Source: Thalassoglobus polymorphus
GTDB lineage: Bacteria; Planctomycetota; Planctomycetia; Planctomycetales; Planctomycetaceae
Assembly (NCBI RefSeq): GCF_007744255.1
Contig: NZ_CP036267.1
Coordinates: 1,533,541-1,597,540 of the forward strand
Length of the DNA: 64,000 bases
Direction: 5' to 3'
The notes under the pieces are model-generated. The model saw only the letters and a list, made by a program, of their open reading frames with translations. It made no database searches and was not told the DNA's origin. Positions 1 to 8,735 of the stretch are shown one piece after another; position 1 is the stretch's first letter, and each line of letters opens with the position of its first letter. A program made the translations under genes and the position numbers.

Positions 1-861
1 ACGATGCAGCCATGGGATCAGACGAAAGTCGGTGACAGCGTTTCCGATGCCTCCCATGGCGAGCGTATTCGGCAAATCCGGAAGCGTCATCAAACAGGTT
101 TTGTTCTCAACGACTACCACGTTCACCGAATCGACATTTTGCTTTGCTAGTAACTCCAACGGGATAGAACAATCCGACCAGGGACTTCCGAATGCTTTTT
201 GAATATTTCCGTCAAGAAATCGGATTTGCAGGCGAGGTTGATCGTATTGCAATCCGTAGCGTCGCGCGAAGTGCTGCTCATCGGCGCGAATCGCGGTGGA
301 AGGTAATAAGAGATCCAGCCATTCCCTGAGGATACGCTGATTTCGTTCAATGAACTTCGTATCGATGCTTAAGGGAAGCTCGCGGGCGAAGAGTCCTGGA
401 CGAGGGTTTGCGAGTAGATAATCCGCGACAAGTATCAGTCCTTCAACATCACCTGCAGAGTCAGTGAGCATTTTTTTGTAGGAACGAATCCAACCTTCAA
501 GCTCTGGATAACGTTGACGAACGATCTTCACAGCACTCGTGAATTTTTCGAACTCGTCTTCTTTTCTGATGAATCGCAGGAAATCGGCTTGTGTCGTGAA
601 GAAGATTTTCTCAGGTACCAAATTCTTGCCATGACGTCTCGAATTTCGTTCTTGCCATTCAATTGAATATCCGAATCCCTTCTCTGCTTTCGACTCACGT
701 TTTAATAGTTGAACAGCATGAATTGCTGCGGCAGGATCGTCAGGTAGAGTTCGATTGGCGGGAATGCGATACGGAAAGAAGTCTTCACCATCAAGCCAGG
801 CCAACTGGAACTTGGAATATAGGTTGTTCGCTTTCTGACGAATGTCATCTGGTTGGATCAT
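1..861 (-). CDS. jetD: Wadjet subunit JetD (partial, C-terminus beyond window)
   Basis: The reading frame starts at ATG 861 and stays open to base 1, so about 287 residues are visible and the C-terminus is missing. In the Wadjet family JetD is the topoisomerase VI-like/Toprim nuclease subunit that cuts the DNA processed by the JetABC motor. The visible part fits the DUF3322 N-terminal half followed by the start of DUF2220. Near the window edge is a run VVVENKTCLMTLPDLPNTLA, which resembles the conserved Glu-containing strand of the Toprim-like domain. The ATG overlaps the jetC stop in an ATGA configuration, which suggests translational coupling. It is the last of four overlapping leftward genes. 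Assignment rests on motif resemblance plus operon position. Confidence 0.9.
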   Translation of the reverse strand, partial: MIQPDDIRQKANNLYSKFQLAWLDGEDFFPYRIPANRTLPDDPAAAIHAVQLLKRESKAEKGFGYSIEWQERNSRRHGKNLVPEKIFFTTQADFLRFIRKEDEFEKFTSAVKIVRQRYPELEGWIRSYKKMLTDSAGDVEGLILVADYLLANPRPGLFARELPLSIDTKFIERNQRILREWLDLLLPSTAIRADEQHFARRYGLQYDQPRLQIRFLDGNIQKAFGSPWSDCSIPLELLAKQNVDSVNVVVVENKTCLMTLPDLPNTLAMGGIGNAVTDFRLIPWLHR

Positions 862-3800
862 CGTTCTGTACGGTTCTGAGAATTGCCGATCCGAGCTCCG
901 TCCGCTGCATCAACATAATGAGCGAACTCCTTTGCTGTCATTTGAAAGACTTCTGAACGATTGTTCTTCTTGGTGACATGTAAATAACTTCCTACAAACG
1001 GCTGAGTCACACAGGCCTTCGCATCTAGCGGAGCGACGATGAGCAACTGCAAACCAAATTGTCGGAATAACTTCAACGCGTACTCGGCATGTTGATCATC
1101 GACTTTGGAAAACATTTCATCGACGACAACAAAGCGAAATCGCTGTTCGTCAGGCTCGCTGGGGTCAAGATCGTACTGAAAAGCAATGGCCGCCACGAGA
1201 ATCGTAAACGCTAATTTGGCTTTCTCTCCCCCAGATTGACCGGTACTATCATCGTAACTGGAGACTTGTTGAAGGGTCGATTCATCGATCACATTGGCAA
1301 GGAAATCGAACCAGTTTCGGACATCGACAACCTTGTCCCGCCAGCGACGATGCCCTTCATCCTGAAGTTTGAGAACCAGTTTTTGAATGCGCACGAATCG
1401 CGCTTCGTTCGCCTCGGCAGAGTCTTCGAAGCTCCCTTCGACGCACTCGCGGAGTTGTCGCTGAAATTCGATGATTTCATGATTATTCACCCGATTGGGT
1501 TCAAGCTGAATGTATGTCCCCTCGCGAAAATCAAGTTGCCTGAGCGAGAGATTCAGTGTTTCAATCTTATCTTCAATGTTACGTCGCTCTTTTTCTAAGG
1601 CGGCTCGGAACAAACCAATTTCTCGGGTGACAGTGTCGTTGAGACGTTCTTTAAAGCGATCAGTGTGTCTGGGCAAATCCTCATCAATGATACGCTGACG
1701 CAGCCCGAGGAAACTGTCCAGGTAGGCAACTTGTGGCAATAAATCAGCTTCTTTAGAAAATTTCTTGGTGAACTTTGACATCGCCAATGTCAGCTGCCCT
1801 GCAATGGGATCCAGTTTCTTGCGCAATCTGATCTGTTCTTTGTCTAATGTTTTTCTTAGAGAATCTTGCGTTTTGAGGAGCTCTTCGATGGTCAAGCTGT
1901 TTTCATCGACCGAAGATTCCAATTCATCGAAGGTGAACCGGAATTGTTCCCAGACATCTTCTTTCTTGAAGTCGTCGATCGCATTCTGCGCGTTGAAGAT
2001 AAGCCTCTCCGCATCTTGAATTGATTGTTCAAGCCGGCTTTCATCTCGAATGGCACCTTCACGCTGAGTCTCTAAACCGATGCGTTTGCTTGCGAGCTTC
2101 GCCGCCTGCTCTCGAAGATATTGGATGGCGTCGGAGTTTTCTTCAATGGATTTCTTCTCTGCCTCCAAATCGACGATGTTCTGTTGATGTTGTTGCCAGT
2201 CGATCTCCGAGTAGTGACCAAAGGCTCGCAAGTCATTCCAGGCATGAATGCGGGTTCGGATAGCAACGAGATCAGCGTCAATGTCAGCGAGATATTGAGA
2301 CAGTTGCTGCTCAGTGACATTCAGCTCGGCGATTTTCGCGGAGATTCGTTGTCTCTTCTCCTTATTGTCCCAGCCCAGAATGAAGTTTCTTCTGTTCAAC
2401 AGTTGCTCGCGATCATCTTTGTCATGACGTTTGCTACCCGTTTTGACATGCCGCGAGGACGTCATCGCCAAGCCGGACGCTTGTTGGAGTTCTTCAATCG
2501 TCTCACAACAGCGGTAGTCGAAACGGGATGCCAATTCCGCCTTCAGCCATGGCAATAATGCATGCCCATCCTTGTAACGCAATTTGCTGAGCATGGAGTT
2601 CGACTGTTGATTGGTCGTCTCTCTGGAGGTCACATGCTCGTTGATCCGCAGATAGATGAGCCGTTGTCCCCGTCCTCTTGCGGTGAGCTTCGTCTGTTCG
2701 ACGTGCCGACTGACCATGTGGTAATATCGATCCGGTACAAGCAGGCTGAGACCGAAGCTGTGCAAGACTTTTTCGATTGATGATTCCCAATCCTGCTCTT
2801 TCTCCTGCACTGCGATGAGTTCCGCAGCAAACGGTAACTCTTTCTCACTCAACCCTAATTCCTGGCAGATATTTTCTCGGAGCGAAATGGACCACTCGGG
2901 AAGATTCCCTTTTTGTCGATCCAGGCTCTCCAACTCGACCACGAGCTCGTTACGTTCATTACGGATCTGAGCGCGATGAACAATCAGATCATTTTTCTTC
3001 TCTTCGTTCTCTTTCAGCGCCGTATCAAGTTGACGGTGTTGCTCTGGAATCAGTTGATGTACATCTTGAAAGTCCGTTTCGCAGGAGACGATTTGAGTCA
3101 ATCCTGTTCGGTTCAGAGCTTGTTGGTACTGATCATGGCGTTCTTGTTTTCGCTTTAATTCCGAAGTCGCTGTCTCAATGAGCAGTGGAATCGTCTTGAG
3201 TCGGTCGCCACCTTCGTGTTCGATCTCGTTCTTGATGCGTCGCTGTTCTTCTTCCACAGCGTTTAGCTCCTCTTTTAAGCTTTGCTTACGCTTGCGAACT
3301 TCAACAAGCGATTGCTGAAACCTTTCAAGTGCAGGTTCGAAAACCTCAATCGCTTTCTGTGCGAAGAATGCATCCAGACCCTGTGACTTACTGACCGCTT
3401 TCTCAAGTTGACCGTTGACTCTGGCGTACTCCTGACCATGTCTGGCAACTGGTGCAAGCAGAGCTTCTTGATCACGAACTTTTACCAAGCACGCATGAGC
3501 CTCATTCAGCTGGGTGAAGTGAGCCAACAACGCTTCAAGGCGCTCTGACCAATTTTGCGGTTCCAGCATATGGTTTCGGATGAACTCATTGAGATTCTCG
3601 ATATCCTTGACGGCGACTGTTTGATTGAAGACGTCCATCGCTTTTTTCTTCACCTTCGTGATCTTGCGAAACCAGCCTTCGTATTCAGTGAATGTTTTGG
3701 TCGCCTTAAAGTCTCGATCCTTGATGGCCTTCAGAATTCCATCACTGGAATCAAGCTGTGAAAAATCACCAGTAATCGTCCGGTCTCCATCCGAGAAGCA

Positions 3801-4271
3801 ATAGATTTTGTCGACTTTTTGTCCATTCCAATACAGAACTTGTGCCAGGCTGAAAGCAGCATCATCGACTCCATTCTGAAAGCAAGCCAGGATCACCGAA
3901 TAGTGTTTCTTTTTTGGTCTCAGGCAGCGGGTTTTGATGCCATCACTGTCACCATCTGCATTGCGATCAAAGGCTCCTTCGAAGTACGTTCGCTCAGTTC
4001 GTTCCCGCTTCTTGGCTCCGGCAGCAACGTTGAAATTACGGACACCTGGCTTGACCAGTAATGTCAAAATCGCATCGACCAGTGTCGATTTTCCAGAACC
4101 ATTCTGACCAACCAGTAGCGTGGACTGTCCTTCCGGAGAGACTGTATGAACTTGTTGGTCAAATGTCCCCCAATTCAAAAGTTCGAGTCGCTTTAAGCGA
4201 AACCCGGATGTCTGCGAAAAATTGACAGAGGCAAAGTCTGTTTTGTTAAAGAGTGTATTGGCTCGTTTCAT
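858..4271 (-). CDS. jetC: Wadjet subunit JetC, SMC-like ATPase
   Basis: 1137 residues. JetC is the SMC/MukB-like ATPase of the Wadjet complex, which extrudes loops on circular plasmid DNA. A Walker A motif GQNGSGKST lies at residues 55-63. A long central part rich in E, K, Q and R is typical of SMC coiled coils. The ABC signature TGQSGGEKAKLAF and a Walker B with VVVDEMFSKVDD lie near the C-terminus. The length fits the family. The start overlaps the jetB stop by 4 bases (ATGA at 4271), and the stop overlaps jetD the same way. JetC is expected to work with JetA (kleisin-like), JetB (KITE-like) and JetD (nuclease). Confidence 0.93.
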   Translation of the reverse strand: MKRANTLFNKTDFASVNFSQTSGFRLKRLELLNWGTFDQQVHTVSPEGQSTLLVGQNGSGKSTLVDAILTLLVKPGVRNFNVAAGAKKRERTERTYFEGAFDRNADGDSDGIKTRCLRPKKKHYSVILACFQNGVDDAAFSLAQVLYWNGQKVDKIYCFSDGDRTITGDFSQLDSSDGILKAIKDRDFKATKTFTEYEGWFRKITKVKKKAMDVFNQTVAVKDIENLNEFIRNHMLEPQNWSERLEALLAHFTQLNEAHACLVKVRDQEALLAPVARHGQEYARVNGQLEKAVSKSQGLDAFFAQKAIEVFEPALERFQQSLVEVRKRKQSLKEELNAVEEEQRRIKNEIEHEGGDRLKTIPLLIETATSELKRKQERHDQYQQALNRTGLTQIVSCETDFQDVHQLIPEQHRQLDTALKENEEKKNDLIVHRAQIRNERNELVVELESLDRQKGNLPEWSISLRENICQELGLSEKELPFAAELIAVQEKEQDWESSIEKVLHSFGLSLLVPDRYYHMVSRHVEQTKLTARGRGQRLIYLRINEHVTSRETTNQQSNSMLSKLRYKDGHALLPWLKAELASRFDYRCCETIEELQQASGLAMTSSRHVKTGSKRHDKDDREQLLNRRNFILGWDNKEKRQRISAKIAELNVTEQQLSQYLADIDADLVAIRTRIHAWNDLRAFGHYSEIDWQQHQQNIVDLEAEKKSIEENSDAIQYLREQAAKLASKRIGLETQREGAIRDESRLEQSIQDAERLIFNAQNAIDDFKKEDVWEQFRFTFDELESSVDENSLTIEELLKTQDSLRKTLDKEQIRLRKKLDPIAGQLTLAMSKFTKKFSKEADLLPQVAYLDSFLGLRQRIIDEDLPRHTDRFKERLNDTVTREIGLFRAALEKERRNIEDKIETLNLSLRQLDFREGTYIQLEPNRVNNHEIIEFQRQLRECVEGSFEDSAEANEARFVRIQKLVLKLQDEGHRRWRDKVVDVRNWFDFLANVIDESTLQQVSSYDDSTGQSGGEKAKLAFTILVAAIAFQYDLDPSEPDEQRFRFVVVDEMFSKVDDQHAEYALKLFRQFGLQLLIVAPLDAKACVTQPFVGSYLHVTKKNNRSEVFQMTAKEFAHYVDAADGARIGNSQNRTER

Positions 4272-4894
4272 TTGTCGGTGTCCTCGTCCAAACAGATCTG
4301 ATTCGTTACCTGCTCCTCTTTCTTCGCAAGCAGTTGGTCCTTCAAACTCTCCAGCTCCGCTGCGGGAAGGCGCGCCTTCAAAATTCGACGGACTTCCCAG
4401 GTCGGTGGATCATCGCTGAATCGCCGTACGAATCCGAAGTCGTCCAGTCGCTTCATGGTCGATCGGAGTTCTTTGAGCTGTTTCACATCGTCTCCCTGCG
4501 AAAGTCGTAGTGCTTTCCATTGGTCAAACAACGTAGATTCGTCCACCACACATTTTTCGTCGTGAGCCTCTTCTTCCTCGAAGCGTCGATATTCATCACG
4601 GAGAAGAACACACAGGATCGACTGCTTGTAACTCAATCGCGAGGTGTGGAAGAGTTTTGGGATGAGGTCGTATCCCTCAGGAGTTTCTTCTTCGGACATC
4701 TGCCGGAGAAACGCCATGCCTTCGGACTCGTTGACAATCAAGACAAGTCCCAACCGAGCAAAGTAGTCAATTAATCGTGAGCTATTGGAAAGCAGAAGAT
4801 TCCAGGCTCGTTCATCTTCCGCATAAACGACTCCGCGCAACAGCATGACTGCGGGAATACTGAACTCTTGAAACTGCGGAAAATCGTCAAGCAT
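4268..4894 (-). CDS. jetB: Wadjet subunit JetB (DUF4194)
   Basis: 208 residues, the usual size for JetB, the MukE/KITE-like winged-helix subunit that bridges the JetA kleisin and the JetC heads. No catalytic motif is expected or seen. The protein is acidic and mostly helical in appearance, for example FEEEEAHDEKCVVDEST in the middle. It overlaps jetA by 8 bases and jetC by 4, so the four genes form one tightly coupled transcript. The family call depends mainly on operon position and size, with general DUF4194 resemblance. Confidence 0.88.
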   Translation of the reverse strand: MLDDFPQFQEFSIPAVMLLRGVVYAEDERAWNLLLSNSSRLIDYFARLGLVLIVNESEGMAFLRQMSEEETPEGYDLIPKLFHTSRLSYKQSILCVLLRDEYRRFEEEEAHDEKCVVDESTLFDQWKALRLSQGDDVKQLKELRSTMKRLDDFGFVRRFSDDPPTWEVRRILKARLPAAELESLKDQLLAKKEEQVTNQICLDEDTDK

Positions 4895-6365
4895 GTCCGT
4901 TCCTTCGCTTATTCAAGAATGTGACCAGCGGAACGCGCACTTCGATCCAGTTTGCATTGTCTTGCATGGGCGGAATTGATAACGGGATTTCGACGGACGT
5001 ATCAATATGGTGATCGTCATCTTTAGCGATTTGAAGATAACCAAGAACTTCGACAACTCCAGCCGTGGGAGGAAACTCATCAAGCACATCCGCGAGTGTC
5101 GGAGCGGGTCGCAGCTTCAATAACTCTTCAACATGTTTTCGCATCGCTCTCCAATCCAGCCGGTGCATCGCTGCGTATTTTTTGAAGACATCGGATCGTG
5201 CGTCTTCGTCCGGTTGAAATTCCGTGAGATCAATCACTTCCAGCCTTGTTGGCTCAGTCCAGAAGGTGCGACGAAATGGTGAATCAATCGCTGCGGAATC
5301 TTCTATCGTCAGTCCGACATCCTCGCAGTCATGTCGACCATCAAATGAGACCACCAACCCTCGAATCTCCTGAAGGAGTTGTGCAACTCGTTGTCGCTCA
5401 GCATGAGCTTCTACATCCAGCAGGCGTCGCAATGTTGTCGAAAGACGCTGGTTGGTCCGCATGACTTTCTCAGCCTCCCGCTGCAGCAATGAGACCATTC
5501 CCCGTACCGTTTCCATTCCTTCCTGTTGACTGCTCAGTTCTGGAATTTTGCGAACCTCCGCAATGATCTTTTCGAGTTGTTCGGTTTGCAATGGTGAGAG
5601 AATGAGGTTTACGAACTCGTAGAAGCTGACCCCTTGATCGTCTTTCTTGAGGACATCCTCTGCATTGAGTGCGTATTCAAGAATGCCCCCTCGTGCCGCA
5701 AGCCCCGCAACCTGCTGCTGTTGAACTTCGAGCGTAATGTCTCGAAACGATTCTTCAACGGCGCGGAAGTCGCCTTGTAACTGTTTCAAGATTGAGACTG
5801 CCGTAGAAAATTGATCTCGAATTTGATCAGGTCGATACGTTGCGACAAGACCATCCCTTTGAATCTGTTCGATCTCCTCCTGTATCTTTCTTTGCTCGGT
5901 CCGCAAATATTCCAGCTTCGTTTCCGGGTCGTCCGAAGAACCGACCACAAGGTCAGTGAGCAAATCAATCACAAGTTTCAACCGAGACTCAGTCCCGACG
6001 AAACCGAGGTCCTTACCGAGGACTAGGTCAAGAAACGCAAACACATCTTCGGTATGCGGGGTCAGCTGATAGCTCGGTTCATCCGAATCCGCTTCCAGAA
6101 ATCGCCTCAGCCAGCGAGTCTCGCTGGAACACCATTCAGCGATGTAACCATCTGCGCGGGACGGAAGCTTCCCAGGGTCGGTATCTTGGAGGTTGTCCTG
6201 GTATGCGACCAGTGCAGCGATGAGATCAGAGTGAGCCCACGCAATCTGCTCACCCTGTTTGAATTGCTGATTCAAAAAATCAATGATGAACGGAGCGTTC
6301 GTAGATCTCAACAAGCTCAGCGCTGGCGAAGTATCAAAGTAAACCAGTAATTTGGCGAGTTGCAT
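4887..6365 (-). CDS. jetA: Wadjet subunit JetA (DUF3375)
   Basis: 492 residues, matching the usual length of JetA, the MukF/kleisin-like subunit (DUF3375). It is first in the leftward jetABCD operon and probably carries the promoter. A weak -35/-10 pair (TTGAAA and TAAATG, 16 bp apart) can be read on the minus strand at about 6439-6412; this is only suggestive. The N-terminus has the helical look of DUF3375 (ALSLLRSTNAPFIIDFLNQQ at about 15-34), and a coiled-coil-like stretch of E, Q and K lies at about 160-330. The SD is weak (GAG/GGG upstream of ATG 6365). A 113-bp gap separates it from a divergent gene. Confidence 0.9.
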   Translation of the reverse strand: MQLAKLLVYFDTSPALSLLRSTNAPFIIDFLNQQFKQGEQIAWAHSDLIAALVAYQDNLQDTDPGKLPSRADGYIAEWCSSETRWLRRFLEADSDEPSYQLTPHTEDVFAFLDLVLGKDLGFVGTESRLKLVIDLLTDLVVGSSDDPETKLEYLRTEQRKIQEEIEQIQRDGLVATYRPDQIRDQFSTAVSILKQLQGDFRAVEESFRDITLEVQQQQVAGLAARGGILEYALNAEDVLKKDDQGVSFYEFVNLILSPLQTEQLEKIIAEVRKIPELSSQQEGMETVRGMVSLLQREAEKVMRTNQRLSTTLRRLLDVEAHAERQRVAQLLQEIRGLVVSFDGRHDCEDVGLTIEDSAAIDSPFRRTFWTEPTRLEVIDLTEFQPDEDARSDVFKKYAAMHRLDWRAMRKHVEELLKLRPAPTLADVLDEFPPTAGVVEVLGYLQIAKDDDHHIDTSVEIPLSIPPMQDNANWIEVRVPLVTFLNKRRNGHA

Positions 6366-6478
6366 TGGCCCAGCTCAACATGAGTCATCATCACGTGCAT
6401 CCCACCACGTTCATTTATTCCGATCCGTTCAAGTTTCAACCAAAACTTATTGCTAACAAACGGTTTGAGTAGATTCGA

Positions 6479-7756
6479 GTGAAAAGTGCGTTTGGCGAAG
6501 GGGCAATGACTCAACTGGCAGTTTCCTTGGATAAGTCGCTTCTTTCAACCCTTGATTCTATCACGCAAGTCGTCCATCATTTCTGGATGGCACTTCCCCC
6601 TCATGAGATCGGTAAAAGAATTCGAGCAATTCGCGAACAAGTTTCGATGAATGTTTCGACCGTTGCTGATGCCCTGAGTATCACCGAGGCAACAGTTCTC
6701 GCCCTTGAGGATGGACAACTCGATCCGATACCAGGCGACTACATTCTCATCGTCTCGAAACTCCTTGAGACAGACTTTCGATATTTTATTTCCACCGATC
6801 TTGATGAAACAGAAAACCGCACTCGTCAGGTGTTCCGATCCCTTGAAGCTCCAAATGCGAATGATGCCTTCGCGATTCGACGTTTCGTATCTTTGTGTGT
6901 ATCAGAGCGAGATCTGGAAACACTTTTGAGTATTGATCGTCGAACTCTTCCTCCTCAATACCCCAAACAGGTTGACAGCTCACGACTTCATAAGGAACAG
7001 GGACCGATTGCAGCTCGACAAGAGCGAGACCGATTGGGACTTGGAACATTACCGATCAAAAACATTTTCCAGCACGTACGGTCACAAGGGATCAGGCTTT
7101 TCCGGCATCGACTGGAAGATGCAAATTTGTCTGGCGTCACAGTTGTGCATCCTAATGCTGGCGTTTGTATGCTCATCAATTACGACGAGGATCTCTATCG
7201 ACAATTCTTTTCCGCTGCTCATGAATATGCACATGTCTTATTCGATCGTAGCGAGTTGAATGACTCTGGGTGCGTGTTGTCGTACAAATACTCCAACGAG
7301 GAACTGTTGGAATTGAGAGCAAACCGCTTTGCAGCTGAATTTCTGCTCCCAGTCCAAGCGTTGAGTAAGTATTCACGTCCCAGAGGGATCGAAGGATTGG
7401 TGAAACTCATTGAACGGATCGCGAGAGATTACCACGTAAACACAGCAGTCGTCGCTCAACAGGTGCGTCAAGCAAACTGGATTACTCAGCGAACGTTAGA
7501 CTCGTTCTTTCAGAACCTCCCAGTTGTCATAAAAAGGAGCCAAAAAACTGACCCTGAAATACCCGCTAATCTGACCGACGCTCAATCTCGACGTTGGACT
7601 GCTGCGATTGAAAAGGGAGTTACGAGTTATTACATGGAACTGCTTCGTCGTGCTCGCACGGAAGAGCAAATTACATTCGGACGCTTTTCTGAAATGCTAG
7701 GACTTTCTGTTGAATCCGCCCACGATTTTGTTCGCGAAGCGGGGATAGCTTTATGA
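6479..7756 (+). CDS. HTH domain plus ImmA/IrrE-type metallopeptidase
   Basis: 425 residues from GTG 6479; an in-frame ATG at 6506 is an alternative start, and neither has an ideal SD. An XRE-like helix-turn-helix is visible at about residues 38-95 (EIGKRIRAIREQV then VADALSITEATVLALEDGQ). The second half is an ImmA/IrrE (COG2856) zinc protease: HEYAH at 248-252 and a downstream E278 in ELRANRFAAEFLLP, the third-ligand region. Such proteins often cleave a repressor or act as the antitoxin-like partner of a toxin. The gene overlaps the next one by ATGA, so the two are probably coexpressed. It lies divergent to the Wadjet operon. Confidence 0.85.
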   Translation: MKSAFGEGAMTQLAVSLDKSLLSTLDSITQVVHHFWMALPPHEIGKRIRAIREQVSMNVSTVADALSITEATVLALEDGQLDPIPGDYILIVSKLLETDFRYFISTDLDETENRTRQVFRSLEAPNANDAFAIRRFVSLCVSERDLETLLSIDRRTLPPQYPKQVDSSRLHKEQGPIAARQERDRLGLGTLPIKNIFQHVRSQGIRLFRHRLEDANLSGVTVVHPNAGVCMLINYDEDLYRQFFSAAHEYAHVLFDRSELNDSGCVLSYKYSNEELLELRANRFAAEFLLPVQALSKYSRPRGIEGLVKLIERIARDYHVNTAVVAQQVRQANWITQRTLDSFFQNLPVVIKRSQKTDPEIPANLTDAQSRRWTAAIEKGVTSYYMELLRRARTEEQITFGRFSEMLGLSVESAHDFVREAGIAL

Positions 7757-8304
7757 GTGCCGCTTCTGACAAATCTGTTTGGATGTTGGACAGTTCGACT
7801 TTTATCCATGTCGTGATGATTGATCGGCTTCAACTTCTCTCGAACTTACGAACTCCTCTCTGCTTCCCCGAATATGTCTACCGTTTTGAACTTGGTGTTA
7901 ACGCCAAATTGAGAACTCGACAGAATGCAAAGGAATGTGTTCGTTGTGAGCAAGTGACAGTGCAGCAACTGACACTTGAAGACCTGGAAAGGATCGCTGA
8001 GTTAGAAGCTCCTCGCCGTATCGGATTAGGCGAAATTGCTTGTGCGATTATTGCGGAAAGGAATCAAGGAGGGGTTCTATGTGACGATCGTCGAGCGAAG
8101 AATTGGCTTTGTGACCGAATCTCTGGAAGTGTTGTGTGGGAGGATACTGAAGACTTCCTTCTCAACGCTGCCGACCTTTGGCATATCAGTGAGTTTGATC
8201 TGGAAGAATTTCAATCGACCCTCAGAGACAATTTGTATGTTTGTCGAATCGATCTTCGCCAGGAACATCTCTTCAGACTGCATGCGCGTAATACGAAACA
8301 GTGA
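7753..8304 (+). CDS. PIN-like nuclease domain protein, partner of ImmA-type gene
   Basis: 183 residues. The layout resembles a PIN/VapC-type ribonuclease: an early D13 in MLDSSTF, E94 in GLGEIACAIIAE, and D111-D112 in VLCDDRRAK, three acidic positions in the order seen in PIN domains. A C-terminal extension of about 60 residues has no match I recognise. The ATG overlaps the stop of the HTH-ImmA gene (ATGA), a layout common in toxin-antitoxin pairs of ImmA-type and PIN-type proteins. The PIN call is motif-based inference. The exact subfamily is unknown, and the substrate (tRNA, mRNA or rRNA) cannot be told. Confidence 0.6.
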   Translation: MSAASDKSVWMLDSSTFIHVVMIDRLQLLSNLRTPLCFPEYVYRFELGVNAKLRTRQNAKECVRCEQVTVQQLTLEDLERIAELEAPRRIGLGEIACAIIAERNQGGVLCDDRRAKNWLCDRISGSVVWEDTEDFLLNAADLWHISEFDLEEFQSTLRDNLYVCRIDLRQEHLFRLHARNTKQ

Positions 8305-8368
8305 TGTGGGGACTCAAAATAGAAGTTTTGAATGCCAGTCCGATGCCCCCAATAAGGATCAGTCGATA

Positions 8369-8429
8369 ACTTCGCGAGGGAAGCGAAGTCGATCACCTTG
8401 GAGATCGGCATCATTACCTCGCGGAGGTA
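8369..8429. other. Cluster of three adjacent hairpins, possible structured RNA
   Basis: Three perfect stems follow one another. H1 is ACTTCGC/GCGAAGT (8369-8389, loop of 7). H2 is CGATC/GATCG (8390-8407, loop of 8), directly abutting H1. H3 is TACCTC/GAGGTA (8415-8429, loop GCG). It lies 65 bases after the PIN-like gene. No T-tract follows, so it does not look like a simple terminator. Function and strand are unknown. Confidence 0.4.
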
Positions 8430-8603
8430 TCCACGAACACTTATCAAGTATTCATTCTTATTCACTCGGTAAAGACGCTCTCCGCGACTTCTGTCTCGGT
8501 CGCGTGATGTCCAAATGACGATTGTGCAGGCCGGCAACACCCCTCTCTGATAGCTAAAAAAACGGGTGCGTTACCAAGTTTTGCGAAGCTTGTCAGCCTA
8601 CCT

Positions 8604-8636
8604 GCCATGATGTGACCTTGATGATCACATCATGGC
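8604..8636. repeat. Perfect 12-bp inverted repeat
   Basis: Arms GCCATGATGTGA (8604-8615) and TCACATCATGGC (8625-8636) with a 9-base spacer. It lies between the convergent ends of the PIN-like gene and the 8736-9215 gene. No T-run follows on either strand, so it may be a bidirectional transcription stop, an RNA stabiliser or a protein-binding site. Confidence 0.7.
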
Positions 8637-8735
8637 GGTCGAACGAGGTGTGGCATACTTTGGAAACTTCGCGGTCTGTGATGGAATCATGGCGAGCCGC
8701 GAGACGTCTCAGCTGGGAGCTGAAAGTCCAAACCG

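Larger units (their letters stand above)
8305..8735. other. Gene-free stretch with several hairpins
   Basis: No convincing gene on either strand. It contains three consecutive short hairpins at 8369-8429 and a perfect 12-bp-arm hairpin at 8604-8636, described separately. An A-run (AAAAAA) lies near 8560. A minus-strand ORF covering 8211-8540 has no SD or family resemblance and runs back into the PIN gene. Confidence 0.6.

Noticed and set aside
8211-8540. 109-aa minus-strand ORF downstream of the PIN-like gene
   Set aside because: Overlaps the end of the PIN-like gene and the hairpin cluster; no SD or domain.
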